Part shown: in pieces, positions 42,172 to 50,247 of the stretch
Layout: the number at the start of each line of letters is the position of its first letter
Numbering within the stretch: the first letter of the stretch is position 1
Assembly: GCF_026559675.1 (NCBI RefSeq)
Contig: NZ_CP092891.1
Span: 434,001 to 498,000 of the forward strand
DNA: 64,000 bases
DNA from: Microbacterium oxydans
Lineage (GTDB): Bacteria > Actinomycetota > Actinomycetes > Actinomycetales > Microbacteriaceae
Reading direction: 5' to 3'
Translations under genes and position numbers: made by a program
The notes under the pieces: model-generated
Seen by the model: only the letters and a program-made list of their open reading frames with translations
Database searches by the model: none
What the model was told of the DNA's origin: nothing

Positions 42172-43650
42172 GTGATCCGATATCCATCCGCCGCGGCGGG
42201 CCGCCTGCGCCGATCGGTGCGCACCGCCGGCGCCGCCGCGCTCGTCGCCTTCGTCGCCGTCGGCGCACTGCTTGCCGGAGCCGCTCCCGCGTCCGCCGCG
42301 AACGACGATGAGAAGTACGTCATCGGCACCGACACCACGTTCGCGCCGTTCGAGTTCACCGACGCGAAGGGCGACCTCGTCGGCATCGACATGGATCTGC
42401 TCCGTGCGATCGCGAAGGACCAGGGGTTCGAGGTCGAGATCCGCCAGCTCGGATTCGACGCCGCCGTGCAGGCGCTGCAGTCGAACCAGGTCGACGCGGT
42501 CATGGCGGGCATGTCCATCACCGAGGAGCGCGAGAAGACCTTCGACTTCAGCGAGCCCTACTTCACCAGCGGCATCCAGCTGGGCGTGCTCGAGTCGAGC
42601 GACATCCAGTCTCTCGACGACCTCGACGGCAAGGCCGTCGCCGTCAAGACCGGCACGCAGGGCCAGACCTTCGCCGACGAGAACAAGGACGAGTACGGCT
42701 TCAAGGTCACTCCGTACCAGGACACGACCGATATGGTCGACGCCGTGAAGGCCGGCCAGGCGGTCGGCTACTTCGAGGACTTCCCGGTGCTGGCCTACGG
42801 CATCCAGCAGGGCTCCGGCTTCCGCCTCATCGGCGAGCCCGAGCTGGGCGGCGAGTACGGCTTCGCGGTCAACAAGGGGAAGAACCCCGAGCTGATCGAG
42901 ATGTTCAACGCGGGACTCGAGAACCTGAAGGCCTCGGGCGAGTACGACAAGATCGTCGACACCTATCTCTCCGGCGGCGAGAAGTCCGCACAGCCGACCG
43001 ACATCTTCTCGGTCGCGGTGCAGTACTGGCCGGCGCTCATGGAGGGGCTGTGGCTCACGATCCTCGCGACGATCGTCGCGATCGTGGCCGCGTTCATCCT
43101 GGGTCTCGTCTTCGGGTTCGGTCGGGTGTCGAAGTTCGCCCCGTTCCGCTGGATCGCCACCGCGTACGTCTACGTCTTCCGCGGCACCCCGATCCTCATC
43201 CAGGCGTTCTTCGTGTTCTTCGCGATCCCGCAGCTGTTCCCCGGCCTGACGTTCAACCCGTTCGTCGCCGGTGCCATCACGCTCTCGCTCAACACGGGCG
43301 CGTACATGACCGAGATCATCCGCGGAGGCATCCAGGCGGTCGATCCCGGTCAGGCCGAGGCCTCGCGCTCGCTGGGTCTCGGGCACTGGAAGACGATGCA
43401 GAAGGTCGTGCTCCCGCAGGCGTTCCGCATCATGATCCCGTCGTTCGTGAACCAGGGCATCATCACCCTCAAGGACACGTCGCTGATCAGCGTCATCGGC
43501 CTCGCGGAGCTGACGTTCGTCTCGCGCCAGATCATCGCCTCGACGTACCTGTCCGCGCAGGTGCTGACGATCGTCGCCATCATCTACTTCGTCGTGATCA
43601 CGCTGCTGACGCTGCTCGCGAACCGCCTGGAGAGGACGTTCAACGCATGA
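42172..43650 (+). CDS. glutamine/polar amino acid ABC transporter, fused binding protein and permease
   Basis: 492-aa fusion of an SBP family 3 receptor and a His/Glu/Gln-type permease. Residues 1-42 are a signal peptide ([11 protein letters not shown]). About 45-265 form the amino-acid receptor ([32 protein letters not shown]). About 280-490 form the permease with EAA loop ([20 protein letters not shown]). The receptor domain is thus tethered to the pore outside the membrane, as in lactococcal GlnP. Start is a GTG. It overlaps the ATPase gene by 4 nt. Ligand is probably glutamine or glutamate by family. Confidence 0.92.
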   Translation: MIRYPSAAAGRLRRSVRTAGAAALVAFVAVGALLAGAAPASAANDDEKYVIGTDTTFAPFEFTDAKGDLVGIDMDLLRAIAKDQGFEVEIRQLGFDAAVQALQSNQVDAVMAGMSITEEREKTFDFSEPYFTSGIQLGVLESSDIQSLDDLDGKAVAVKTGTQGQTFADENKDEYGFKVTPYQDTTDMVDAVKAGQAVGYFEDFPVLAYGIQQGSGFRLIGEPELGGEYGFAVNKGKNPELIEMFNAGLENLKASGEYDKIVDTYLSGGEKSAQPTDIFSVAVQYWPALMEGLWLTILATIVAIVAAFILGLVFGFGRVSKFAPFRWIATAYVYVFRGTPILIQAFFVFFAIPQLFPGLTFNPFVAGAITLSLNTGAYMTEIIRGGIQAVDPGQAEASRSLGLGHWKTMQKVVLPQAFRIMIPSFVNQGIITLKDTSLISVIGLAELTFVSRQIIASTYLSAQVLTIVAIIYFVVITLLTLLANRLERTFNA

Positions 43651-44375
43651 GCAAGATCGTGGTGCAGGACCTGCACAAGTCGTTCGGCGACAACGAGGTG
43701 CTCAAGGGCATCAACCTGGCCGTGGAGGACGGCGAGGTCGTCGCGGTCATCGGTCCCTCGGGGTCGGGCAAGTCGACCCTGCTGCGCTGCCTCAACAAGC
43801 TCGAGGAGCCGACGTCGGGGCACGTCATCATCGACGGCGTCGACCTCACCGACAAGAGCGTCAAGCTCGACGAGGTGCGTCAGCGCATCGGCATGGTGTT
43901 CCAGCACTTCAACCTGTTCCCGCACATGACCGTGCTCGAGAACATCACCCTCGCTCCGGTCGAGCTCGGCAAGCTGTCGAAGGCCGAGGCCCGCGAGCGA
44001 GCGCTGGCGCTGCTGGAGCGCGTCGGTCTCTCGGAGAAGGCGGATGCGAAGCCGGCATCCCTCTCCGGTGGTCAGAAGCAGCGCGTGGCGATCGCCCGTG
44101 CGCTCGCGATGGACCCCGAGATCATGCTGTTCGACGAGGCGACCAGTGCGCTCGACCCCGAGATGGTCGGCGAGGTGCTGCAGGTCATCCGTGACCTGGC
44201 CTCGGGCGGTATGACGATGGTGCTGGTGACGCACGAGATGGGCTTCGCCCGCGAGGTCTCCGGTCGCACGGTGTTCATGGACGGCGGCGTCGTGGTCGAG
44301 GAGGCCCCGCCCGCCGAGCTCTTCGGCAACCCCAAGAACGAGCGCCTGAAGGACTTCCTCTCCAAGGTGCTCTGA
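43647..44375 (+). CDS. glnQ: amino acid ABC transporter ATP-binding protein, GlnQ-like
   Basis: 242-aa ATPase of the polar amino acid uptake family. Walker A is GPSGSGKST (about residue 35), the Q-loop region is [18 protein letters not shown], the signature is [15 protein letters not shown], Walker B is [14 protein letters not shown] and the switch is THEMGFA. It completes a two-gene importer with the fused receptor-permease. The stop is followed by a hairpin at 44409-44439. Confidence 0.94.
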   Translation: MSKIVVQDLHKSFGDNEVLKGINLAVEDGEVVAVIGPSGSGKSTLLRCLNKLEEPTSGHVIIDGVDLTDKSVKLDEVRQRIGMVFQHFNLFPHMTVLENITLAPVELGKLSKAEARERALALLERVGLSEKADAKPASLSGGQKQRVAIARALAMDPEIMLFDEATSALDPEMVGEVLQVIRDLASGGMTMVLVTHEMGFAREVSGRTVFMDGGVVVEEAPPAELFGNPKNERLKDFLSKVL

Positions 44376-44408
44376 GGTCGCGCTTCGCGCTGCTTGCCTC
44401 CGCGTCGA

Positions 44409-44439
44409 CTTCCCGTGTACTCGCCGAGTGCACGGGAAG
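44409..44439. terminator. convergent hairpin within GTGCAC-type repeat, locus 2
   Basis: CTTCCCGTGTACTCG and CGAGTGCACGGGAAG (one mismatch) form a 15-bp stem between convergent glnQ and an MFS gene, followed by TTTGCGTT. The sequence belongs to the intergenic repeat family with core GTGCACTCG that recurs at 19540-19623 and 46396-46700. Further degenerate copies continue to about 44492. Confidence 0.7.
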
Positions 44440-44495
44440 TTTGCGTTGAGAGGCCGTGCATTCGACAGCTTCCGGTGCACTCGGCGCCGGCGCGG

Positions 44496-45818
44496 CTACT
44501 CGCGGACGGGGGCGGGGGTGGGGGCGGGGTGGCGACGGATGGTCGCGCTGACCAGGGCCGCAACGGCGCACAGACCGGCGGCGGCGAACCACGCGAACGT
44601 GTACTGGCCGGTGTGGTCGCGGACGATCCCGGCCAGGACCGAGGCGATGCCGGCGCCGATCTGGTGCGCGGCGAACACCCAGCCGAACACGAGCGGACCC
44701 TTGTCGCCGAAGACCTCGCGGCACAGCGCGATCGTCGGCGGCACGGTCGCGACCCAGTCGAGCCCGTAGATCACGATGAAGACGATGATGCTCGGCTGCA
44801 CCTCGGCCGAGAGCAGGCTCGGCAGGAACAGCAGACTCACCCCGCGCAGCGCGTAGTAGGCGGCGAGCAGGATGCGCGGGTTCACGCGGTCGGTCAGCCA
44901 TCCCGAGAACACGGTCCCGACGATGTCGAAGATGCCGACGACGGCGAGGAGCCCGGCGGCGGTCGTGGTCGCCATCCCGTGGTCGTGCGCGCTCGGAATG
45001 AAATGCGTGCCGATGAGTCCGTTGGTGGTCGCCCCGCAGATCGCGAATCCGATCGCCAGCGCCCAGAAGGTCTTGGTGCGCGCGGCCTCGCGCAGTGTGG
45101 TCAGCGCGAGCTTCGCGGCACCCCAGGCGGTGCCCCTCGGAACGGGGGCCGCGGCCACGACGGGAGCGGTCTCGCCGTAGCGGGCGACGCCGAGGTCGCT
45201 CGGCCGGTTGCGCAGGAAGATCCAGACGAGTGGCGCGACAGCGAGCGCGCCGCCCGCGATGATGAGCGAGGCTCCGCGCCATCCGATGTCTTCCGCGGCG
45301 GCCGCGATCACCGGGAGGAAGATCAGCTGGCCGGTCGCACTGCCCGCGGTGAGCACGCCCGAGACCAGACCGCGCCGGGTGGCGAACCAGGTGTCGGTGA
45401 TGGTCGCGGCGAACACCAGCGCCATCGATCCGGTGCCGAGTCCGATCAGGACTCCCCAGGTCAGGATGAGCTGGCCGGGAGTCGCCACGAACACGCTCAG
45501 CGCCGCGCCCGCCCCGATCACGAAGAGCGCGACCACCGTGACCGCGCGGATGCCGAAGCGCTGCATGAGGGCGGCGGCGAACGGGGCGATGAGGCCGTAG
45601 AGCAGGAGGTTGATCGAGACTGCGAGCGAGAGCTCTGCCGTGCTCCAGCCGAACTCCTGCTCGAGCGGGACCATGAGCACGCCGGGTGCTGCGCGGAAAC
45701 CCGCGGCGCCGATGAGCGCGATGAGGGCCACGAGGGCCACGGTCCAGGCGGGGTGGAAGCGGCGCTGCCGCGTGGCCACGGGTTCCTCGAGCGGTCCGTC
45801 GAGCGATTCGGCGGTCAT
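44496..45818 (-). CDS. MFS transporter (OFA/monocarboxylate-like)
   Basis: 440-aa major facilitator with 12 predicted helices. N-terminal half starts with WTVALVALIALIGAAGFRAAPGVLM; the central loop carries WFATRRGLVSGVLTAGSATGQ, typical of the oxalate/formate and monocarboxylate transporter branch. The start at 45818 overlaps the HxlR stop (ATGA); upstream reading frame belongs to the HxlR gene. Co-transcription with HxlR suggests a regulator/exporter pair. Substrate unknown. Confidence 0.88.
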   Translation of the reverse strand: MTAESLDGPLEEPVATRQRRFHPAWTVALVALIALIGAAGFRAAPGVLMVPLEQEFGWSTAELSLAVSINLLLYGLIAPFAAALMQRFGIRAVTVVALFVIGAGAALSVFVATPGQLILTWGVLIGLGTGSMALVFAATITDTWFATRRGLVSGVLTAGSATGQLIFLPVIAAAAEDIGWRGASLIIAGGALAVAPLVWIFLRNRPSDLGVARYGETAPVVAAAPVPRGTAWGAAKLALTTLREAARTKTFWALAIGFAICGATTNGLIGTHFIPSAHDHGMATTTAAGLLAVVGIFDIVGTVFSGWLTDRVNPRILLAAYYALRGVSLLFLPSLLSAEVQPSIIVFIVIYGLDWVATVPPTIALCREVFGDKGPLVFGWVFAAHQIGAGIASVLAGIVRDHTGQYTFAWFAAAGLCAVAALVSATIRRHPAPTPAPVRE

Positions 45819-46294
45819 GCCGCGCCCCCGGTGAGAAGGGCGAAGGGCTCCCCGCCCATGCTGCGTCGCGCCCAGCGGGTGCTGTCGGCGTCGAGCGGTG
45901 CCGCGCAGGTCGCGCACCAGTCGACCGAGCCCGAGACCTTGCCGCACCGGCCGCAGCTCACCGTCAGCCCCCAGGGCCCATCGGGGTCGGTGAGGCGGGC
46001 GAACTGCGCGTAGGCGTGCAGGATCGGGAGAGTCTGGCGTCCGGCATCCGTCAGTCGGTATCCGCTGCGCGTATCGTCGGGGTCTTCTCGGGCGATGAGG
46101 TCGGCCTCTCCCATCGCGGTCAGGCGCCGGGACAGCACCGAGTCGGCCGCGCCGGTGGCATCGCGCAGCTGATCGAAGTGCGAGCGACCGGAGAAGAGCT
46201 CACGCAGGATGAGCAGCACCCACGGGTCGGCGAGCACGTCGGCGGTGCGGGCGATCGGGCAGGTCGCAGAGGACCAGTCGGAGCGAAGCGGCAT
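45815..46294 (-). CDS. HxlR family transcriptional regulator
   Basis: 159-aa winged-helix regulator with the HxlR layout: CPIARTADVLADPWVLLILRELFSG, then SVLSRRLTAMGEADLIAREDPD. It has a C-terminal zinc-ribbon-like tail with four cysteines (SCGRCGKVSGSVDWCATC). The N-terminal Cys of CPIA may be a redox sensor, as in some HxlR proteins. The ATG 46294 is followed by the MFS gene in the same operon. Minus-strand TTGACA (46324-46329) and GAAAGT (46301-46306) put the transcription start at the start codon. Confidence 0.9.
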   Translation of the reverse strand: MPLRSDWSSATCPIARTADVLADPWVLLILRELFSGRSHFDQLRDATGAADSVLSRRLTAMGEADLIAREDPDDTRSGYRLTDAGRQTLPILHAYAQFARLTDPDGPWGLTVSCGRCGKVSGSVDWCATCAAPLDADSTRWARRSMGGEPFALLTGGAA

Positions 46295-46329
46295 CCGCCA
46301 ACTTTCTTGAAGAAAGTCGCCCGTGTCAA
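46294..46329 (-). promoter_or_regulatory. HxlR promoter with 17-bp perfect palindrome
   Basis: ACTTTCTTGAAGAAAGT (46301-46317) is a perfect palindrome with a single central base. It covers the -10 hexamer (GAAAGT) and half of the spacer; TTGACA at 46324-46329 gives a 17-bp spacer. It is a very likely autoregulatory operator, and the start codon lies 6 nt beyond the -10. Confidence 0.85.
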
Positions 46330-46395
46330 TCGCGGATCCGCACGTTGGCAGGATTCCTGTCCGCATTCGGCCGAATTCGCGCGTTCGTGTTCTTG

Positions 46396-46700
46396 CCCCG
46401 GGCGCCGCTGTCGAGTGCACGTGATGTCGCCGGGTGCACGGGGTATCCGCGTCGAGAAGCCGTGCACTCGTCGAGAAGCTGTGCTTCCGGCGCGGCGCTC
46501 CCCGCGAGCGATGCTGCCGCGAGCGTGCAGCCGCACCGCGTCGTGTCCCCGGGCCCCGCTGTCGAGTGCACGTGATGTCGCCGGGTGCACGGGGTATCCG
46601 CGACGACGAGCCGTGCACTCGTCGAGGAGTCGTGCTCCCGGCGCGGTGTCGCGCGTGGGCTCGGCGAGAAGCCGTGGGCTCGGCGAGGACGCGCGGCGGC
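46396..46700. repeat. GTGCAC-type intergenic repeat array, locus 3
   Basis: About 400 nt between purD and the HxlR gene carry no recognisable gene. Two copies of a unit of about 104 bp lie at 46396-46499 and 46547-46650 (151-bp period), sharing TCGAGTGCACGTGATGTCGC and GCCGTGCACTCGTCGAG. Between 46650 and 46690 a shorter degenerate tandem word CGTGGGCTCGGCGAG occurs twice. The core GTGCACTCG is shared with loci near 19.6 and 44.4 kb. Confidence 0.88.
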
Positions 46701-46719
46701 GCGGCCGGGGGCGGCGGGG

Positions 46720-47997
46720 CTACTCGGCGACGCGGGCGGCGATGTCGGTGCGGTAGTGGGAGCCGTCGAGGCGGATGCGGCCGATCGCCTCATACGCACG
46801 GTCGCGGGCGGTGCGGAAGTCGGAGGCGACGGCGACCACGTTCAGCACCCGACCGCCCGTGGCGATGAGCGATCCGCCGGGAGCATCGGGACTCGCGGTC
46901 GCGGCGTGCACGAGGCGGACGCCCTCGACGGCGGCGGCATCCGCGAGGCCCTCGATCGGGCGACCGGTCTGCGGCGCCTCGGGGTAGCCCTCGCTGGCCA
47001 GGACGACCGTGATGGCCACGTCGTCGCTGAACACGGGCTCAGGCTGGTCCTCGAGCGTGCCGGATGCCGCGGCGAACAGCAGCTCGGACAGCGGGGTGAC
47101 CAGTCGCGGCAGCACGATCTGCGTCTCGGGGTCTCCGAAGCGTGCGTTGAACTCGATCACGCGCACGCCGGCCGGGGTGAGGATCAGGCCGGCGTAGAGG
47201 AGTCCGATGAACGGGGTGCCCTCGGCGTCGAGCTGGCGCACCACGGGAAGGGCCACGTCACGGGTGACCTCTTCGACGAAGGCCTGCTCGCTGCCGAACT
47301 GCTCGGCCAGCCACGGCAGCGGCGAGTACGCGCCCATGCCACCCGTGTTGGGTCCGGCGTCGCCGTCGAGCGCGCGCTTGAAGTCCTGTGCGGGGCTGAG
47401 CGCGCGCACGGTGTCGCCGTCGCTCAGGAAGAACAGTGAGACCTCGGGGCCGGAGAGGAACTCCTCGATCAGCACGGCGCCGACCGGCAGGTACTGCTCG
47501 GCGTGGGCGAGAGCCTCGGAGCGGTCGGACGTGACGATGACGCCCTTGCCTGCCGCGAGGCCGTCGGCCTTGACCACGTACGGGGCGCCGAGGTCGTCGA
47601 ATGCGGCCTCGACCTCAGCGGTGCTCGCGGCGCGGACGGCGCGACCGGTCGGCACGCCGGCGGCGTCCATGACCCGCTTCGCGAACGACTTCGAGCCCTC
47701 CAGCTGTGCCGCCGCCTTGCCCGGTCCGAACACCGGGATGCCGCGGACGCGGAGCGCGTCGGCGACGCCGGCGACGAGCGGGGCCTCGGGCCCGATGACG
47801 ACCAGGTCGATCGCGTGCTCGTGGGCGAACGTCGTCACGGCGCCGCCGTCGAGCGGGTCGACCGAGACGGGGGTCGCATCCTGTGCGATGCCGGCGTTGC
47901 CGGGAGCGACGAAGATCTCGTGCTCCGTCTGCTCGGCCCGCAGGGCGAGGATGATCGCGTGCTCACGGGCACCGGAACCGAGGACGAGAATCTTCAC
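46720..47997 (-). CDS. purD: phosphoribosylamine--glycine ligase
   Basis: 425-aa GAR synthetase (step 2 of purine synthesis). N-terminal KILVLGSGAREHAI, ATP-grasp elements (VVKADGLAAGKGVIV, EEFLSGPEVSLF) and the signature RFGDPETQ are present. Start is GTG; minus-strand TAGTCT (48004-48009) precedes it at exactly 6 nt, implying a leaderless transcript. The downstream flank is the repeat array. Confidence 0.96.
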   Translation of the reverse strand: MKILVLGSGAREHAIILALRAEQTEHEIFVAPGNAGIAQDATPVSVDPLDGGAVTTFAHEHAIDLVVIGPEAPLVAGVADALRVRGIPVFGPGKAAAQLEGSKSFAKRVMDAAGVPTGRAVRAASTAEVEAAFDDLGAPYVVKADGLAAGKGVIVTSDRSEALAHAEQYLPVGAVLIEEFLSGPEVSLFFLSDGDTVRALSPAQDFKRALDGDAGPNTGGMGAYSPLPWLAEQFGSEQAFVEEVTRDVALPVVRQLDAEGTPFIGLLYAGLILTPAGVRVIEFNARFGDPETQIVLPRLVTPLSELLFAAASGTLEDQPEPVFSDDVAITVVLASEGYPEAPQTGRPIEGLADAAAVEGVRLVHAATASPDAPGGSLIATGGRVLNVVAVASDFRTARDRAYEAIGRIRLDGSHYRTDIAARVAE

Positions 47998-48062
47998 CCG
48001 TCCAGACTACCGAGGACCGCGGCTCGGGTTTCGGCGGGATGACATGCGGGCACACGCGGGTG

Positions 48063-48737
48063 TCAGAGGGTGACCGGGCGCTCCACGGTCGCATCCCACG
48101 GCACGGTCCACCCGGCGGCGTCGAAGAGGGCGTCGAGGACCATCGCGGTGAAGCCCCAGACGATGGTGCCGTCGACGTCGAACGCCGGCCCGCGGAAGGT
48201 GTGGCCCATCCGGGTGATCGTCGAGGTGAACCGGGTGTCCGGGTCGAGCAGCTGCGCGACGGGTACGCGGAAGACCTCGACCGTCTCGGCGTGGTCGACC
48301 GCGACCACCCGCGAGGGCGACCGCCACCAGGCGAGCACCGGGGTGACCAGGTGGTTGCTCGCGGCCAGGGGGATCACGGGCAGTGTGGCCAGCACCTCGA
48401 CGCCGCTCGGGTTGAGACCCGTCTCCTCCTCGGCTTCGCGCAGGGCCGTGTCGACGACGTCGACGTCCTCCGGCTCGACCCGGCCTCCGGGGAACGACAC
48501 CTGTCCCGGATGTGAGGAGAGTGTGGGAGCGCGTCGCTGCAGCAGCACGTCGAGGTCGCGCGCGACGGCGGCGTCCGCCGTCGGGGCGGGGGTGTGATCC
48601 AGCACCCCGAACAGGATGAGCACGGCGGCATCGTGGGCGTTCTGCGGATCCGCGAGGGGAGGGATCCGGACGCCCCAGGAGTGGTCGGCCACGGCGGCGA
48701 GCAGATCGGCGCGGGCGCCCTGGGGATGCATGCTCAT
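48063..48737 (-). CDS. Nudix hydrolase, CoA pyrophosphatase (NudL/UPF0035) type
   Basis: About 224 aa. The segment LLQRRAPTLSSHPGQVSFPGG followed by TALREAEEETGL is the UPF0035/NudL signature plus Nudix box, typical of enzymes that hydrolyse the diphosphate of coenzyme A derivatives. Start: ATG 48737 is 7 nt from TATGCT (48745-48750), while ATG 48749 lies inside that hexamer; 48731 is a third option. The long open frame upstream is not coding. It is divergent from a lipoprotein gene. Confidence 0.88.
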   Translation of the reverse strand: MSMHPQGARADLLAAVADHSWGVRIPPLADPQNAHDAAVLILFGVLDHTPAPTADAAVARDLDVLLQRRAPTLSSHPGQVSFPGGRVEPEDVDVVDTALREAEEETGLNPSGVEVLATLPVIPLAASNHLVTPVLAWWRSPSRVVAVDHAETVEVFRVPVAQLLDPDTRFTSTITRMGHTFRGPAFDVDGTIVWGFTAMVLDALFDAAGWTVPWDATVERPVTL

Positions 48738-48809
48738 GGGTCTGAGCATAGGACTCGTCCGGGGTGGACGGGCCGGAGGCCGGACCCGTCCCGGAGGTAG
48801 GCTCACGGC

Positions 48810-49274
48810 ATGAGGAGATGGCGAGGCCTGGTGCTCGGCGCGGTGCTGCTGACGGTGCTGAGCGGATGCAGCGCGACGCCCGAGGTCGACCCCGACGCCG
48901 TGCAGGAGTGGATGGCGACGCAGGATTCCACCGCGGTTCCCGGTTCTCTCGCGGGGATGACGGGACTCGCCTCCGCCCTCTCGGACTCCGTCGGCGGGGG
49001 TGGCGTCACCGTGTCGTTCGCCGAGCCACACCCCGTCTCGACCGTGCTGTTCGCGTGCTTCGGCCCGGAGACGATGAGCGCCGACGTCACGCTGGCTCGC
49101 GTCGATGCCGACGATGCGACGACGACCCAGACGATCCGCACCGATGACCTGATCTGCGACGGCGAGCCGCAGGGGATCGAGATGACGAGCGACGCGGCGA
49201 CCACGGTCACCACGAAAGGTCTGAGCACGGATGCGGTGGGTGCCTGGTCGGCTGTCGTCATGGGTGAGGGCTGA
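48810..49274 (+). CDS. small secreted lipoprotein, unknown function
   Basis: 154 aa. Signal peptide with lipobox LSGC (Cys20), then an acidic, Thr/Ala/Asp-rich domain of about 130 residues with one further pair of cysteines (FACFGPE and LICDGE) that could form a disulfide. No family recognised. The ATG is preceded at 6 nt by TAGGCT (48798-48803). The next gene (sterol-carrier-like) starts 4 nt after, so the two are one operon. Confidence 0.8.
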   Translation: MRRWRGLVLGAVLLTVLSGCSATPEVDPDAVQEWMATQDSTAVPGSLAGMTGLASALSDSVGGGGVTVSFAEPHPVSTVLFACFGPETMSADVTLARVDADDATTTQTIRTDDLICDGEPQGIEMTSDAATTVTTKGLSTDAVGAWSAVVMGEG

Positions 49275-49277
49275 GCT

Positions 49278-49646
49278 GTGGCCAGGAAGATCGACATCGT
49301 CGACGGGCGGTCGGCCCTCGACGCCGTGCGCGCGGCGAACGGCGCGGGGGACAAGCCCGCGCGCACCGATCTCGCCACCGCGGTGCGCTACCTGCTGCAG
49401 CTCCTCGACGAGAAGGCCCCGGGCAACAGCGTCGAGGTGCGGGTGCCGCCGTTCGGTGCCGTACAGGTGATCCAGGGGCCGCGGCATACCCGCGGCACTC
49501 CGCCGAACGTCGTCGAGATGGACGCCGCGACCTGGATCGCCGTCGCCACCGGGGTCGAGCCGTGGGCGGAGGCGGCCGCGTCGGGACGTATCCACGCGTC
49601 CGGTACCCGCGCCGACCTCGCCGACGTCCTGCCCCTGCGTCCGTAA
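49278..49646 (+). CDS. sterol carrier family protein
   Basis: 122-aa small protein of the actinobacterial sterol-carrier-like (MDMPI_C/SCP-2-like) group: RTDLATAVRYLLQLLDEKAPGNSVEVRVPPFGAVQ, then PPNVVEMDAATWIAVATG. The fold would be a hydrophobic-ligand or protein-binding alpha/beta domain; role unknown. I recall this gene near purine genes in Microbacteriaceae, and here purD, purM and purF are within 10 kb. The GTG start follows the lipoprotein stop by 3 nt. Confidence 0.78.
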   Translation: MARKIDIVDGRSALDAVRAANGAGDKPARTDLATAVRYLLQLLDEKAPGNSVEVRVPPFGAVQVIQGPRHTRGTPPNVVEMDAATWIAVATGVEPWAEAAASGRIHASGTRADLADVLPLRP

Positions 49647-49683
49647 CACCGCCCGCCGGAGGTCCGCCGCCGGGCGTCCGTCG

Positions 49684-49896
49684 TCAGACGCGGTCGTGGA
49701 GGGTGACGTGGTAGCCGTCGGGGTCGGCGAACGTGAAGGTCCGGCCGAAGGGTCCGTCGATCGGGTCTGTGATGATCGGGTGCCCGTCCGCGAGCAGGGC
49801 ATCGTGAATGTTCTGCGGATCCGTGGCGTGCAGCCAGATGGCGGCACCGATCCCGGGCTGGGTGACCGAGGTGAGATCGGTGCCGGTGACGGGCAT
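49684..49896 (-). pseudogene. VOC/glyoxalase-family gene with internal deletion
   Basis: 70-residue product. The C-terminal part (GIGAAIWLHATDPQNIHDAL, then GPFGRTFTFADPDGYHVTLHD) is the second half of a VOC dioxygenase/glyoxalase-like domain. The N-terminus MPVTG, with a good GAAGGAG ribosome site 6 nt upstream, resembles the usual start of such proteins. The roughly 50-60 residues expected between them, including the first metal-ligand strand, are missing. It is therefore probably a deletion derivative and not functional on its own. It is back-to-back with an equally truncated MarR gene. Confidence 0.65.
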
Positions 49897-49915
49897 GATG
49901 CGCTCCTTCGTTGTG

Positions 49916-49931
49916 TGTCAGTTTTCTGACA
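49916..49931. promoter_or_regulatory. candidate MarR operator
   Basis: TGTCAGTTTTCTGACA has perfect 6-bp arms around TTTT and lies 20 nt upstream of the VOC start codon. It lies within the truncated 5' end of the MarR frame. It may be the original operator of the divergent pair. Confidence 0.45.
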
Positions 49932-50230
49932 GGCTGTCGAACTCGGAACTCGCACGCGGGGCGTTCGTCACTCGGCAGTCGATGAACGTGCTGCTCCAGA
50001 CGCTGGAGCGGGACGGGTTCGTGACCAGGCCGGCGGAGGCGCCGGTCGGGAAGGCCCTTCCCGCGCGCCTCACCCCCCGCGGACGGCAGAGCCTGGCGAC
50101 CGCCAGTGCGGCCGTGCGCGCTGTCGAGGTCCGGATGCTCTCGGGCATTACCGAGAGCGAGCAGGCGGGCGCGCTGCGGAGCCTGAGGAGCATGATCCAC
50201 TCCCTGCGGGACGGCGGCCGCGAGGGCTAG
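49919..50230 (+). pseudogene. MarR family regulator, N-terminally truncated
   Basis: About 103 codons open to the stop at 50228-50230. LSNSELARGAFVTRQSMNVLLQTLERDGFVTRP is the recognition-helix and wing region of a MarR protein, followed by PARLTPRGRQSLATA and the C-terminal dimerisation helices. The N-terminal dimerisation helix and first DNA-binding helix (about 45-50 residues) are absent and there is no plausible start codon or ribosome site. A MarR regulator divergent from a VOC gene is a common pair, so both seem to have lost 5' sequence. Confidence 0.65.
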
Positions 50231-50247
50231 CCCGGATCGCGGCCGCG

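Noticed and set aside
46318..46719. Small protein genes in the repeat-rich gap before purD
   Set aside because: Open frames there are Arg/Ser/Thr-rich, differ between the two repeat copies, and show no ribosome sites.
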